Assembly: GCF_002163755.1 (NCBI RefSeq)
Contig: NZ_CP015863.1
Span: 1,736,001 to 1,800,000 of the forward strand
Length of the DNA stretch: 64,000 nucleotides
Direction: 5' to 3'
DNA from: Vibrio campbellii CAIM 519 = NBRC 15631 = ATCC 25920
GTDB lineage: Bacteria; Pseudomonadota; Gammaproteobacteria; Enterobacterales; Vibrionaceae
Made by a program: the position numbers and the translations under genes. A model generated the notes under the pieces. The model was not told the origin of the DNA. It saw only the letters and a program-made list of their open reading frames with translations, and searched no databases. Positions 57,361 through 64,000 of the stretch are shown one piece after another; position 1 is the stretch's first letter; each line of letters opens with the position of its first letter.

Positions 57361-57372
57361 ATTGTCGACAAT
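57361..57372 (-). promoter_or_regulatory. Prp operator 2 (perfect palindrome)
   Basis: Second exact copy of ATTGTCGACAAT. With operator 1 it forms a pair on about the same helix face. Confidence 0.7.
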
Positions 57373-57444
57373 TTAGACTAAGGTATAGTGCTGGTGAGTG
57401 ATTTTTGAACGGATAAATAGGTTAATTAATAAGATGAAAACAAG

Positions 57445-57456
57445 ATTGTCGACAAT
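57445..57456 (-). promoter_or_regulatory. Prp operator 3 (perfect palindrome)
   Basis: Third exact copy of ATTGTCGACAAT, 84 bases from operator 2, upstream of the others relative to the operon. Confidence 0.65.
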
Positions 57457-57640
57457 AAAAAAACCAATAGATTCATATAGTAAATGGAAGTAAAGAGCAA
57501 AACACCCCTGATTGCGGCCCAAGTTTGTGGCTAGCATGAGGTTTATCTAGCCATTCATATTGTGAGTTAGGCCTTTCCGAGTACGAACTCGAATCCACAA
57601 GATTGTTTACCCACACCTCAATCCATCTAAAGTGTGAATA
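57457..57640. other. Gap between prp operators and the HD-GYP gene end
   Basis: Non-coding. Contains an inverted repeat GGCTAG / CTAGCC (57529-57552). Nothing else recognised. Confidence 0.3.
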
Positions 57641-60600
57641 TCAAGCTATTTCAGTCGTCCTAAAATATTTTTGAATATTAACAGGGTCAAGCTGGCTCTC
57701 TGGCAAAAAAATATGGGCGTATTCCAAATAAACCTCACTTTCTAGGAAGAGTATAAAAAGATCAAAATCGATATGTTCGTCCAACGCCATCTTATACATG
57801 ATATCTAGCGCGACACTAACAGGCTTGGCTTTTTTGTATGGTCTATCGGCAGCTGTCAACGCTTCAAATATATCGGCTATGGCAAGTATTCTGTCTGGTA
57901 TTAATAGGTCCTGCGCTTTTAATTTTCTTGGATAACCGGTACCTTTCAATGTTTCATGATGAGTTGACGCGTAACGAGGGACTCGACTCAGCTCTGGTGG
58001 GAACGGTAAAGCTTCGAGCATTTTAATGCCACTTATCATATGTTCATTGATCTTATACCGTTCTTCTGTCGTCAATGTCCCCTTAGATATTGATAAATTA
58101 TAAATCTCCCCATGATTCCCCTCATATTCTGGCACTGCCATCTTAATACCTAGTTTAGGTTCGAATTCTACGGGACGAGTGCGATGGGTAATATGTTCCG
58201 GTTTGTCTGCCAGCAAATATTCTAGAGCAGGTAAATCTAAATTATCGTCTGACCTTTTCGACTGTTCGAAAGGAGAAAGACCAAGGCTAGCATCAAAATT
58301 CCGTACCCATGTTTGATCTGCTATTTCTCTTATACGATCTATGTGCTCACTACTCATGAACTCGGCACCGATATTTGAATTAGCCACAAATTCAAAATCC
58401 TGAGTGAGTTTGAGCTTTCTGTCATTCAATAAACTGAGCGCCTTTTCTGCCGTTTCTTTACCTTCAAGGATCGTCTTGTAATATTCAATCTCCAAATCTC
58501 TCCAAAGGACTTCAAATCGTGTCCTTATTTCATGGATTCGATTGTAGTTTGCTTCAAGCTTTGTCCCTTTATCTACAACGTGCTCTGGGGTCGTAATCTT
58601 GCCGCAGTCGTGTAACCAAGCGGCGATTCTGAACTCACGTTTTTCATCTTCCGTATTAAACGAGAAATTTTTAAAGGGTATCTTTTGACTTTTATCCGCA
58701 GCTTCAGCGAGCATCATTGCAATTTCCGGGACACGATTGCAATGACCTGCTGTGTAGGGGGACTTATCATCAATCGCCTGAGCAATAAGGCGCACAATCG
58801 CCTCCACAAAATCTTCTTGTTGCTTCTCATGCTGCCCTATTGCCTGACCCATATCGGATATAGATTGTGACAATTCTGACAATTCTGATATGCGGGTTGA
58901 AACAATTTTAAGATCGTCAAATTTACGGGCTTTGATTTTCGCTGTTTCCCTTTTCAGCTCTTTAATCCTTTTGACAATTGGGCTTCCAAAATTCCAAGCG
59001 AGCGGGCACAGCATAAGCATGGCAAAAGCTGTCGCTATTATGGATGTAAGTATGCGTTCGATAACCACACCTGAAATAATGTCTTCAGGAATAATTACAG
59101 CGAAGTAGTCGCTCGATTTGGAGCCAGGTTCTAGTTGTGCGATATATAGATACTTTGTTTGATCACCTATATCTATCTTGACCATATCATTCTGTTTATC
59201 TTGGACCTTAGCAAGCTCATACACCTTACTGTATGGTAAAACCCCGTGCTGTTGCCATTTAGTATCAAGCCATTTTCTGTATAGAGCCTCTCTTTGCTCT
59301 GGAGTAATTGTGCTGATTGCCTGATTGATAATGCCAAGCAATTCACTATCACTTGATTTCATGAATACATGAAACGGTACTGGCGCATGGTCGTTCAACA
59401 CAAAAACATTGAACGGCGTGTCTTGACCTAAACTAACCATTCCTGATAACGCTACCTCGGAATCAGCAAGATAATGCACCTCACCACTATCAAATGCTGC
59501 TCTTGCATTATCGAAACTAGAATACTCCAAGATATTGAGTTTTGGGTAGTTGTCTTTGAGCCACTGCTTCATTCCAAAACCAGCGACGACTCCGACATGC
59601 TTCTCATCAACTTCTTTTAAAGTTTTTGAATTCAGACGCTCATCTCTTCCAGCAATAGCAACGGAGCTCTTAAAAATAGGCAAGCTCTTTTCCCCAAAAC
59701 CCTGCGGCTCACCAATAACTGAGTGAAGAATATCCAAGTTGCCTTTACGATACTTCTCAGAAAGCATTTTAGAGTCAAATCCATTAATGAATTCAAGCTT
59801 TATGCCCGTCTGTTGTGCAACGAGATTAAGAACATCAACAGCGTAGCCCATTGGCTGACCGGACACAGAGAAATCATAAGGTCCCCAGTCTTTCTGGTTT
59901 GAAACCATCAATGAGTGTGTCGACTCAATCAACGATATTTGTTTCTCTGAGAGTATTAAGGACTTAGGTGGGGGGATTTCGATCGCATCCTGAGATAGTT
60001 TATTTGAAGCTATCACTACACCACGCTCGTTAAAGATAAATGACTCTGCTCCGCTACTTAGTGGTAAGCCAATCTCTTGCGGTGCTATCTTATCTTCGAG
60101 GGAGGATAAGACGATATCGACCCCAATTACACCTCTAACGCTCCGTATAGAGTAAGTTTGGCCGGTAATTTTTAAATGTTGGAAAAGATAAGGTTCTGTC
60201 TTAAATACTGAGTCTGATGGCGCCTTAGCAAACCACGGTCGACGAGTTGGATAATAGTTACTGCGTTCACTAGTTAGTTTGTTGAGCTTAAACTCTGAGT
60301 TGTAGTAATAGTTTTGTCTGAGCCTTTCTCCCGGTCTCCCAGAGATTTTTATTACCACCCATCGATCTGATGAAGTAGCTCCGATTCTCTCTCGAACGAC
60401 GGGAGAGGATGCTAAGTTAATTATCTGATAAAAATCATCGTTATCCCGTCCAAAGTAAATGCTATAAAAAATAGGATTATCAGTTAGAACTTGAATAAAA
60501 ATATCTCTAATTTCTTGCTCTGCAAAAATATGATCTGTCGATACAGCAACACTCCGAAGTAACTGGACACTGCTCATGGCACTTTTTTCAACTCGTTGTA

Positions 60601-60787
60601 CATAATCACTCACTTGATTTGATGCAACAGAAAGTTTTGAAAGGACATAATCTTGTGAAATTTGTTTTCCAAAGTAGTACTGTAGACCGATTGCAAAAAT
60701 GGAGGTAATCGTAGTTGTAATAAGAAACAAACAACCAATAGTAAATTTTATTGAAAACTTACGCGGCAAACTTGATGGCAATTCCAT
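57641..60787 (-). CDS. Sensor HD-GYP protein with Cache and SBP_bac_3 input domains
   Basis: 1048 residues; probable c-di-GMP phosphodiesterase. Helix 1 near 15-37; a double-Cache-like periplasmic region (about 40-270); a periplasmic amino-acid-binding fold (about 300-530; FSVSGQPMGYAVDVLNLVAQ, then LDILHSVIGEPQG); helix 2 near 580-605; HAMP-like linker; then HD-GYP. Metal-site residues are kept: AGHCNRV near 681, HDCGK near 725, HHETLKGTGYP near 942. Between HDCGK and HHE there are about 215 residues, roughly 150 more than usual, so this is an HD-GYP domain with an insertion (including FDASLGLSPFEQ). Not in an operon. Confidence 0.9.
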   Translation of the reverse strand: MELPSSLPRKFSIKFTIGCLFLITTTITSIFAIGLQYYFGKQISQDYVLSKLSVASNQVSDYVQRVEKSAMSSVQLLRSVAVSTDHIFAEQEIRDIFIQVLTDNPIFYSIYFGRDNDDFYQIINLASSPVVRERIGATSSDRWVVIKISGRPGERLRQNYYYNSEFKLNKLTSERSNYYPTRRPWFAKAPSDSVFKTEPYLFQHLKITGQTYSIRSVRGVIGVDIVLSSLEDKIAPQEIGLPLSSGAESFIFNERGVVIASNKLSQDAIEIPPPKSLILSEKQISLIESTHSLMVSNQKDWGPYDFSVSGQPMGYAVDVLNLVAQQTGIKLEFINGFDSKMLSEKYRKGNLDILHSVIGEPQGFGEKSLPIFKSSVAIAGRDERLNSKTLKEVDEKHVGVVAGFGMKQWLKDNYPKLNILEYSSFDNARAAFDSGEVHYLADSEVALSGMVSLGQDTPFNVFVLNDHAPVPFHVFMKSSDSELLGIINQAISTITPEQREALYRKWLDTKWQQHGVLPYSKVYELAKVQDKQNDMVKIDIGDQTKYLYIAQLEPGSKSSDYFAVIIPEDIISGVVIERILTSIIATAFAMLMLCPLAWNFGSPIVKRIKELKRETAKIKARKFDDLKIVSTRISELSELSQSISDMGQAIGQHEKQQEDFVEAIVRLIAQAIDDKSPYTAGHCNRVPEIAMMLAEAADKSQKIPFKNFSFNTEDEKREFRIAAWLHDCGKITTPEHVVDKGTKLEANYNRIHEIRTRFEVLWRDLEIEYYKTILEGKETAEKALSLLNDRKLKLTQDFEFVANSNIGAEFMSSEHIDRIREIADQTWVRNFDASLGLSPFEQSKRSDDNLDLPALEYLLADKPEHITHRTRPVEFEPKLGIKMAVPEYEGNHGEIYNLSISKGTLTTEERYKINEHMISGIKMLEALPFPPELSRVPRYASTHHETLKGTGYPRKLKAQDLLIPDRILAIADIFEALTAADRPYKKAKPVSVALDIMYKMALDEHIDFDLFILFLESEVYLEYAHIFLPESQLDPVNIQKYFRTTEIA

Positions 60788-60881
60788 CTCTTATACCCTC
60801 CAAATGGTATTGATTGCCGAGCTATCCTATCTTTGAGTCGGTAATCATAACGATACATTCCACGTTCCAATCATTATGAAA

Positions 60882-61076
60882 TCACATGCCTATTAGTTCA
60901 ATTGGCAGACGCTCAAAATATGACTTAGAGAATGTTTTATACCCTTCTTTATGTAACTCCATTTGGTGAATTCGTTCATTGCCTACTGTAAGCCACATAA
61001 CGTCATCGTGACACAAAATAACCAAGCTCGGCTTATGGACTTTGGCAGTGTGATTCGAGTTGCTGCTAAATGCTAA
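60882..61076 (-). pseudogene. Possible decayed ORF without a start
   Basis: A 64-codon open frame on the minus strand (LLAFSSNSNHT, then HKPSLVILCHDDVMWLTVGN, ending ERLPIELIGM) after an in-frame TGA. The composition looks protein-like and the beginning recalls a lipoprotein signal lacking its cysteine, but there is no ATG/GTG at the front (only an internal TTG). Not recognised. Confidence 0.3.
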
Positions 61077-61127
61077 GAGTATTCACATACAACCGTTAGC
61101 CGAGCCTATAGTGCGACACGCCCTTCT

Positions 61128-61325
61128 ATGCGTATCGATCAGGCAAGTAAGAACGATGATTTTTTGACCTTACTCAGCTATCACGATCAGCATCCCTTTG
61201 TAGGCCTCTCGTTAAAAGAAGCGGCAGAACTGTTACCTACCCCAAGCAACATTGATTTACCAACGCGCCACCAAATTCTGATACAAAAAGAGTGGCAACG
61301 AATGCGCAACTCTCTGAAGTTGTAG
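61128..61325 (+). CDS. Hypothetical 65-residue protein
   Basis: Open frame from ATG 61128: MRIDQASKNDDFLTLLSYHD and onward, with the middle part LSLKEAAELLPTPSNIDLPT. Soluble, balanced composition. No ribosome site is visible and the region around holds gene relics, so it may be a fragment. Not recognised. Confidence 0.35.
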   Translation: MRIDQASKNDDFLTLLSYHDQHPFVGLSLKEAAELLPTPSNIDLPTRHQILIQKEWQRMRNSLKL

Positions 61326-61384
61326 AGATTCAACGCTCTAAGCTCTATGGCTTACGCGTCTTAGTGATATTGAGGAATCGCGTG

Positions 61385-61468
61385 CTAAGTCAGGTATTTT
61401 CCTATATCAACCAGATCAATTGGTTCTTCAGGCATGAATTTCTTAGCGTATTCAAGATAAACCCCACA
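61385..61468 (-). pseudogene. Relic of a second HD-GYP gene (C-terminal 28 codons)
   Basis: The minus strand reads CGVYLEYAKKFMPEEPIDLV followed by DIGKYLT and a TAG stop. The intact neighbour at 57641 ends EVYLEYAHIFLPESQLDPVN then IQKYFRTTEIA. The match covers the end of the protein including the stop region, and nothing homologous lies upstream. It is therefore the stump of a paralogous gene or a misplaced duplication of the 3' end. Confidence 0.75.
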
Positions 61469-61657
61469 ATGAGATAGGCTAAATAACGAGTGTAATATCT
61501 CGGTAACTCCGAGCGAAAAAAGTTAATTAACGTCTCTAAAGTTGCCATTCATAGGTTTTACCTGTTAATAGAATCGGCCATCTCAAATTTATCCTTCCTC
61601 CTTCAGCCATTAACATGACGCTTCTTTTGTGTACCTCCCCATTTTTAAGAAATCTCT
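61469..61657 (+). promoter_or_regulatory. Upstream region of the pilin-like gene
   Basis: AT-rich, no reading frame. A small hairpin CTCGG / CCGAG followed by AAAAAA lies near 61499-61522. No promoter could be fixed. Confidence 0.3.
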
Positions 61658-62083
61658 ATGAAACAAAAAGGATTCTCCCTGACAGAGTTAGTCGTCGCTA
61701 TTGTTGTGTTGGCAATCATCGGATTATTTGCTGCACCTAAAATCATGCACATGCAACGTGAGGCTCGTATCAATACATTGGAAGCTTTCGTGGGCGCATT
61801 TCATGCAACTAACGAAGTTGTGATGACCAAGGCTAAGATTCAGGGAGTTGCTAATGCGCCTTTGGCTAAATTGTCAGATCACGACATTTACGTTCGAATG
61901 GGATCATTAGCTTTAGATGACTTCAATGTCGCTAATGCGATGGAGATCGACGGGTTTAATCTTGTCAATACTGGTTCAAATCAGACACCTTCGCTCATCG
62001 TTTATCTAGGGAAGGAAAAGTCTCTTCTAAAGATAAGGGATTCTGAGTGCTTCATCAGTATTAGTCGCCCTTTCACGGCTTAA
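61658..62083 (+). CDS. Type IV pilin-like protein (MshA-like prepilin)
   Basis: 141 residues. Prepilin leader MKQKG is followed by FSLTELVVAIVVLAIIGLFA: peptidase site after Gly5, mature residue 1 Phe and Glu5 kept. The rest follows MSHA major pilin in style (AAPKIMHMQREARINTLEAF then AFHATNEVVMTKAKIQG) but is short. Only one cysteine is present near the end (SECFISI), so the usual C-terminal disulfide loop is missing. No pilus assembly genes nearby; an orphan pilin or pseudopilin. Confidence 0.82.
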   Translation: MKQKGFSLTELVVAIVVLAIIGLFAAPKIMHMQREARINTLEAFVGAFHATNEVVMTKAKIQGVANAPLAKLSDHDIYVRMGSLALDDFNVANAMEIDGFNLVNTGSNQTPSLIVYLGKEKSLLKIRDSECFISISRPFTA

Positions 62084-62200
62084 GATAAACAAGGGATTGT
62101 TTCAATGTATGAGCTGAAAGTGAACAAATTCTATGACAATTGCTAGTTTATGGCTTCTGGTTTCTGGCTTATAAGAAGTGTCTTTAGAGAGATTAGAATG

Positions 62201-62227
62201 AAAAAGCCGAGCTGTACTCGGCTTTTT
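62201..62227. terminator. Bidirectional terminator, pilin-like gene / GFA operon
   Basis: Symmetric stem AAAAAGCCGAG / CTCGGCTTTTT with a 5-base loop. It serves the plus-strand pilin gene and the minus-strand GFA operon, ending 5 bases past the micro-ORF stop. Confidence 0.85.
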
Positions 62228-62231
62228 ATGA

Positions 62232-62327
62232 TCAACTTACGCCACTTTGTACTTGCTGATAGACAATCAAAAATAAACCAGCAAATACCGCTACTGTCAG
62301 TAAAATCTTTAACTAGAGAAACTTCAT
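62232..62327 (-). pseudogene. Amber-interrupted micro-ORF for a single-helix protein
   Basis: ATG 62327 lies 6 bases after the GFA stop, with AGTAGG before it. The frame reads MKFL, TAG, then LKILLTVAVFAGLFLIVYQQ and VQSGVS before TGA. Apart from the TAG at 62313-62315 this is a normal small single-pass membrane protein, placed between the GFA gene and their shared terminator. Real but broken gene, or read through by a suppressor; start is not certain. Confidence 0.5.
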
Positions 62328-62333
62328 TGTTAC

Positions 62334-62732
62334 CTACTTTTCAGGCGCGTACTGCGCAAAAACTTCTTGAGCTGTCATTTTCTTGCTATGTGGCTGCAGG
62401 TCATAGTATGCGGGCTTCTCATCGGTGAATATTTCTAAGCTTAACTTAAAATCTGGCTCATTAAATAATCCCGCAGAAAGAATGTATTCATCCGTTGCCA
62501 ATAAGTGGTAATAGATATTCGTACCGCATTCCCCACAAAAACCTCGTACAGCCCACTCCGAAGACTGATAACGCTTCGGTTCAGCACCATTGAATCTTAC
62601 TCCAGATCCGCAATGCACCGCATGTAGAGGACCACTAGACCACTTTCGGCACATATCACAATGACAAAAACTCACTTCATTGTGCTGAGGTGCAGCCACT
62701 TCAATAGCGCCGCATAAACAGGTTCCTTTCAT
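62334..62732 (-). CDS. GFA-family (glutathione-dependent formaldehyde-activating-like) zinc protein
   Basis: 132 residues from ATG 62732, with AGGAG 8 bases upstream (a GTG at 62741 overlaps that ribosome site and is less likely). Zinc cysteines: GTCLCGAIEV near the start, FCHCDMCRKW, and GFCGECGTNIYY, the usual GFA/Mss4-like pattern. Enzymatic activity of most members is unknown and few act on formaldehyde. Downstream is a small membrane micro-ORF. Confidence 0.88.
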   Translation of the reverse strand: MKGTCLCGAIEVAAPQHNEVSFCHCDMCRKWSSGPLHAVHCGSGVRFNGAEPKRYQSSEWAVRGFCGECGTNIYYHLLATDEYILSAGLFNEPDFKLSLEIFTDEKPAYYDLQPHSKKMTAQEVFAQYAPEK

Positions 62733-63017
62733 CGCTGTCACTCCTAATTAAAGCTCCATTATTATGGCGTTTTAAGGCGCCCAATTGATGTGACCAATCT
62801 AGTCTTTTATTAAATCCAGCCTTGGTTCCCTTTTTTATGAACTTTATGAACAAAACGTCGTTTATGCTCAATATTCTCTTTATCTACGCATTAGAGACAT
62901 CACGTTAACACCTTATTAACCTTTGACTCATCACTAGCGAGTCACCCGACCTCGCTAGGAGAACAAATAATAAGACTCTTCAAAACAAGTGAGTCACCAA
63001 CATAAGGAACGTGAAAC
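62733..63017 (+). promoter_or_regulatory. Divergent region and tctC leader
   Basis: 285 bases. Contains the inverted repeat at 62934-62958 and two direct copies of GAGTCACC (62939-62946 and 62991-62998). The tctC ribosome site is AAGGAACG near 63004. Confidence 0.45.
62934..62958 (+). repeat. Perfect inverted repeat in the tctC leader
   Basis: CTAGCGAG / CTCGCTAG with a 9-base spacer, about 60 bases before the tctC start. No T tract. An operator or a leader hairpin. Confidence 0.6.
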
Positions 63018-63992
63018 ATGTTAAAGGTACTCAAACCAACGCTCGCCGCATCCATCATTGCAGCCTCATTTTCTTTCCACGCTTTTGCTGCTGATGTTGA
63101 AAAACTCCACTTCCTAATCCCAGGTGGTGCTGGTGGCGGTTGGGATATGACGGCTCGTGGTACAGGTGATGTGCTGGTTAAATCCGACATCGTTGAAAAT
63201 GTCTCTTTCCAAAACCTCTCTGGTGGCGGTGGTGGTAAAGCCATTGCGCACCTCATCGAAACCGCTGAACGCCAACCTGACACGTTGATGGTCAACTCCA
63301 CCCCAATCGTTGTTCGTTCACTGACGGGTATCTTCCCGCAATCTTTCCGAGATCTCACGCCTGTAGCCGCAACGATTGCTGATTACGGCGCTATCGTGAC
63401 CTCCGCGGATTCGAAGTACAACACATGGGAAGATGTGGTCAAAGATTTCGAATCTAACCCACGTAAAGTCAAAATCGCAGGCGGTTCTGCTCGTGGCTCG
63501 ATGGATCACCTTGTCGTAGCAGCTGCATTTAAAGGCGAAGGTTTTGACGCACGTAAAGTTCGCTACATCGCGTACGATGCCGGCGGTAAAGCAATGGCAG
63601 CACTTCTATCTGGCGAAACACAATTGCTTTCAACCGGTCTTGGCGAAGTGCTAGAGATGTCGAAATCTGGTCAGGTAAAAGTACTGGCGATTACGGCACC
63701 AAAACGTCTGGACGCTGCGCCAAACATCCCTACCCTCAAAGAATATGGCAATGAGACTGTGTTCGCGAACTGGCGTGGTTTCTTTGCCGCTCCTGGCACA
63801 AGCCAAGCCAAGCTCGACGAATGGAACGCAGCTCTGACCAAAATGTACAAAACGGACGAATGGCAAGTTGTTCGTGACCGAAATGGTTGGATTGACAACT
63901 ACAAAGCGGATAAAGAGTTCTTCGCGTTCCTAGAAGAGCAAGAGCAGCAAATGGGCGATCTAATGCGCGAATTAGGTTTCCTTAAGAAGTAA
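63018..63992 (+). CDS. tctC: Tripartite tricarboxylate transporter, binding protein TctC
   Basis: Periplasmic binding protein of a TctABC system for citrate or similar tricarboxylates (Bug family). 324 residues: signal peptide ending near FHAFA, then FLIPGGAGGGWDMTARG, the family's ligand-loop motif; later GGGGGKAIAHL and GNETVFANWRGFFAAPG. Start ATG 63018 with AAGGAACG upstream. The permease genes (tctB, tctA) are expected just past the window edge; only 8 bases follow the stop here. Confidence 0.92.
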   Translation: MLKVLKPTLAASIIAASFSFHAFAADVEKLHFLIPGGAGGGWDMTARGTGDVLVKSDIVENVSFQNLSGGGGGKAIAHLIETAERQPDTLMVNSTPIVVRSLTGIFPQSFRDLTPVAATIADYGAIVTSADSKYNTWEDVVKDFESNPRKVKIAGGSARGSMDHLVVAAAFKGEGFDARKVRYIAYDAGGKAMAALLSGETQLLSTGLGEVLEMSKSGQVKVLAITAPKRLDAAPNIPTLKEYGNETVFANWRGFFAAPGTSQAKLDEWNAALTKMYKTDEWQVVRDRNGWIDNYKADKEFFAFLEEQEQQMGDLMRELGFLKK

Positions 63993-64000
63993 TAACTCCC

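Noticed and set aside
62150..62428. 92-codon plus-strand frame near the pilin gene
   Set aside because: It spans a bidirectional terminator and the antisense of the GFA gene; composition not protein-like.

Overview
The window is chromosomal DNA of a marine Gammaproteobacterium, almost certainly a Vibrio of the Harveyi clade (V. parahaemolyticus / V. alginolyticus type). Reasons: the recognisable proteins read as Vibrio orthologues, gene blocks letA-letB-rsmF and yccA-tusE-acyP-rlmI keep enterobacterial-style neighbourhoods, the queuosine, siroheme and YccA genes are typical gammaproteobacterial versions, and propionate is handled by the AcnD/PrpF form of the methylcitrate cycle. No rRNA, tRNA, CRISPR array, transposon or prophage was seen.

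Layout. 1-4.2 kb: end of an ABC exporter, then the LetA/LetB trans-envelope lipid transport pair. 4.3-11 kb: housekeeping (rsmF, a CvfB-type S1 protein, a 450-aa unknown membrane protein, a DUF4442 hotdog protein preceded by a strong FadR-box match, the DAHP synthase aroH, yajQ). 11.1-16.7 kb: a siroheme synthase whose methyltransferase half has decayed, divergent from an amino-acid ABC importer operon (aapJQMP). 17-21.6 kb: yccA, tusE, acyP, a chemotaxis receptor and rlmI. 21.7-37.9 kb: the accessory core. It consists of two paralogous, divergently arranged type I secretion adhesin cassettes. Cassette 1 has a 3551-residue adhesin with fifteen 387-bp repeats, a VWA domain and a TolC/OmpA pair. 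Cassette 2 has the same TolC/OmpA pair, but its adhesin is only 174 residues: the N-terminal retention module joined almost directly to the C-terminal secretion signal. 38-47.4 kb: DUF2750 protein, TPR-GGDEF protein, queC/queE, yidA, a LruC-domain secreted protein with a lipoprotein, and a Nudix-PAP2 fusion with a dead PAP2 site. 47.5-48.3 kb: orphan chitin-binding peptide and a GNAT acetyltransferase. 48.4-57.3 kb: the methylcitrate operon (GntR regulator-prpB-prpC-acnD-prpF-prpE) with three perfect copies of a 12-bp palindrome upstream. 57.6-62.7 kb: a large sensor HD-GYP protein, a gene graveyard with a 28-codon relic of a second HD-GYP gene, an orphan type IV pilin-like gene, and a GFA-family gene followed by an amber-interrupted micro-ORF. 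63-64 kb: tctC, the start of a tricarboxylate transporter operon that leaves the window.

How it fits together. The adhesins carry the di-alanine processing motif (PAAG / SAAG) expected of LapA-type, c-di-GMP-controlled surface retention. The window also holds one c-di-GMP synthase (next to the adhesins) and one probable c-di-GMP phosphodiesterase. The dedicated ABC/HlyD parts of the secretion system and the LapD/LapG switch are not here, so they must be encoded elsewhere if used. The most unusual item is the collapsed mini-adhesin kept beside a full outer-membrane exporter pair; next are the frame-shifting duplication of the giant adhesin's secretion-signal end, the decayed CysG and PAP2 domains, and the well-defined FadR and GntR operators. 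All calls come from reading the sequence by eye; no database search was run.
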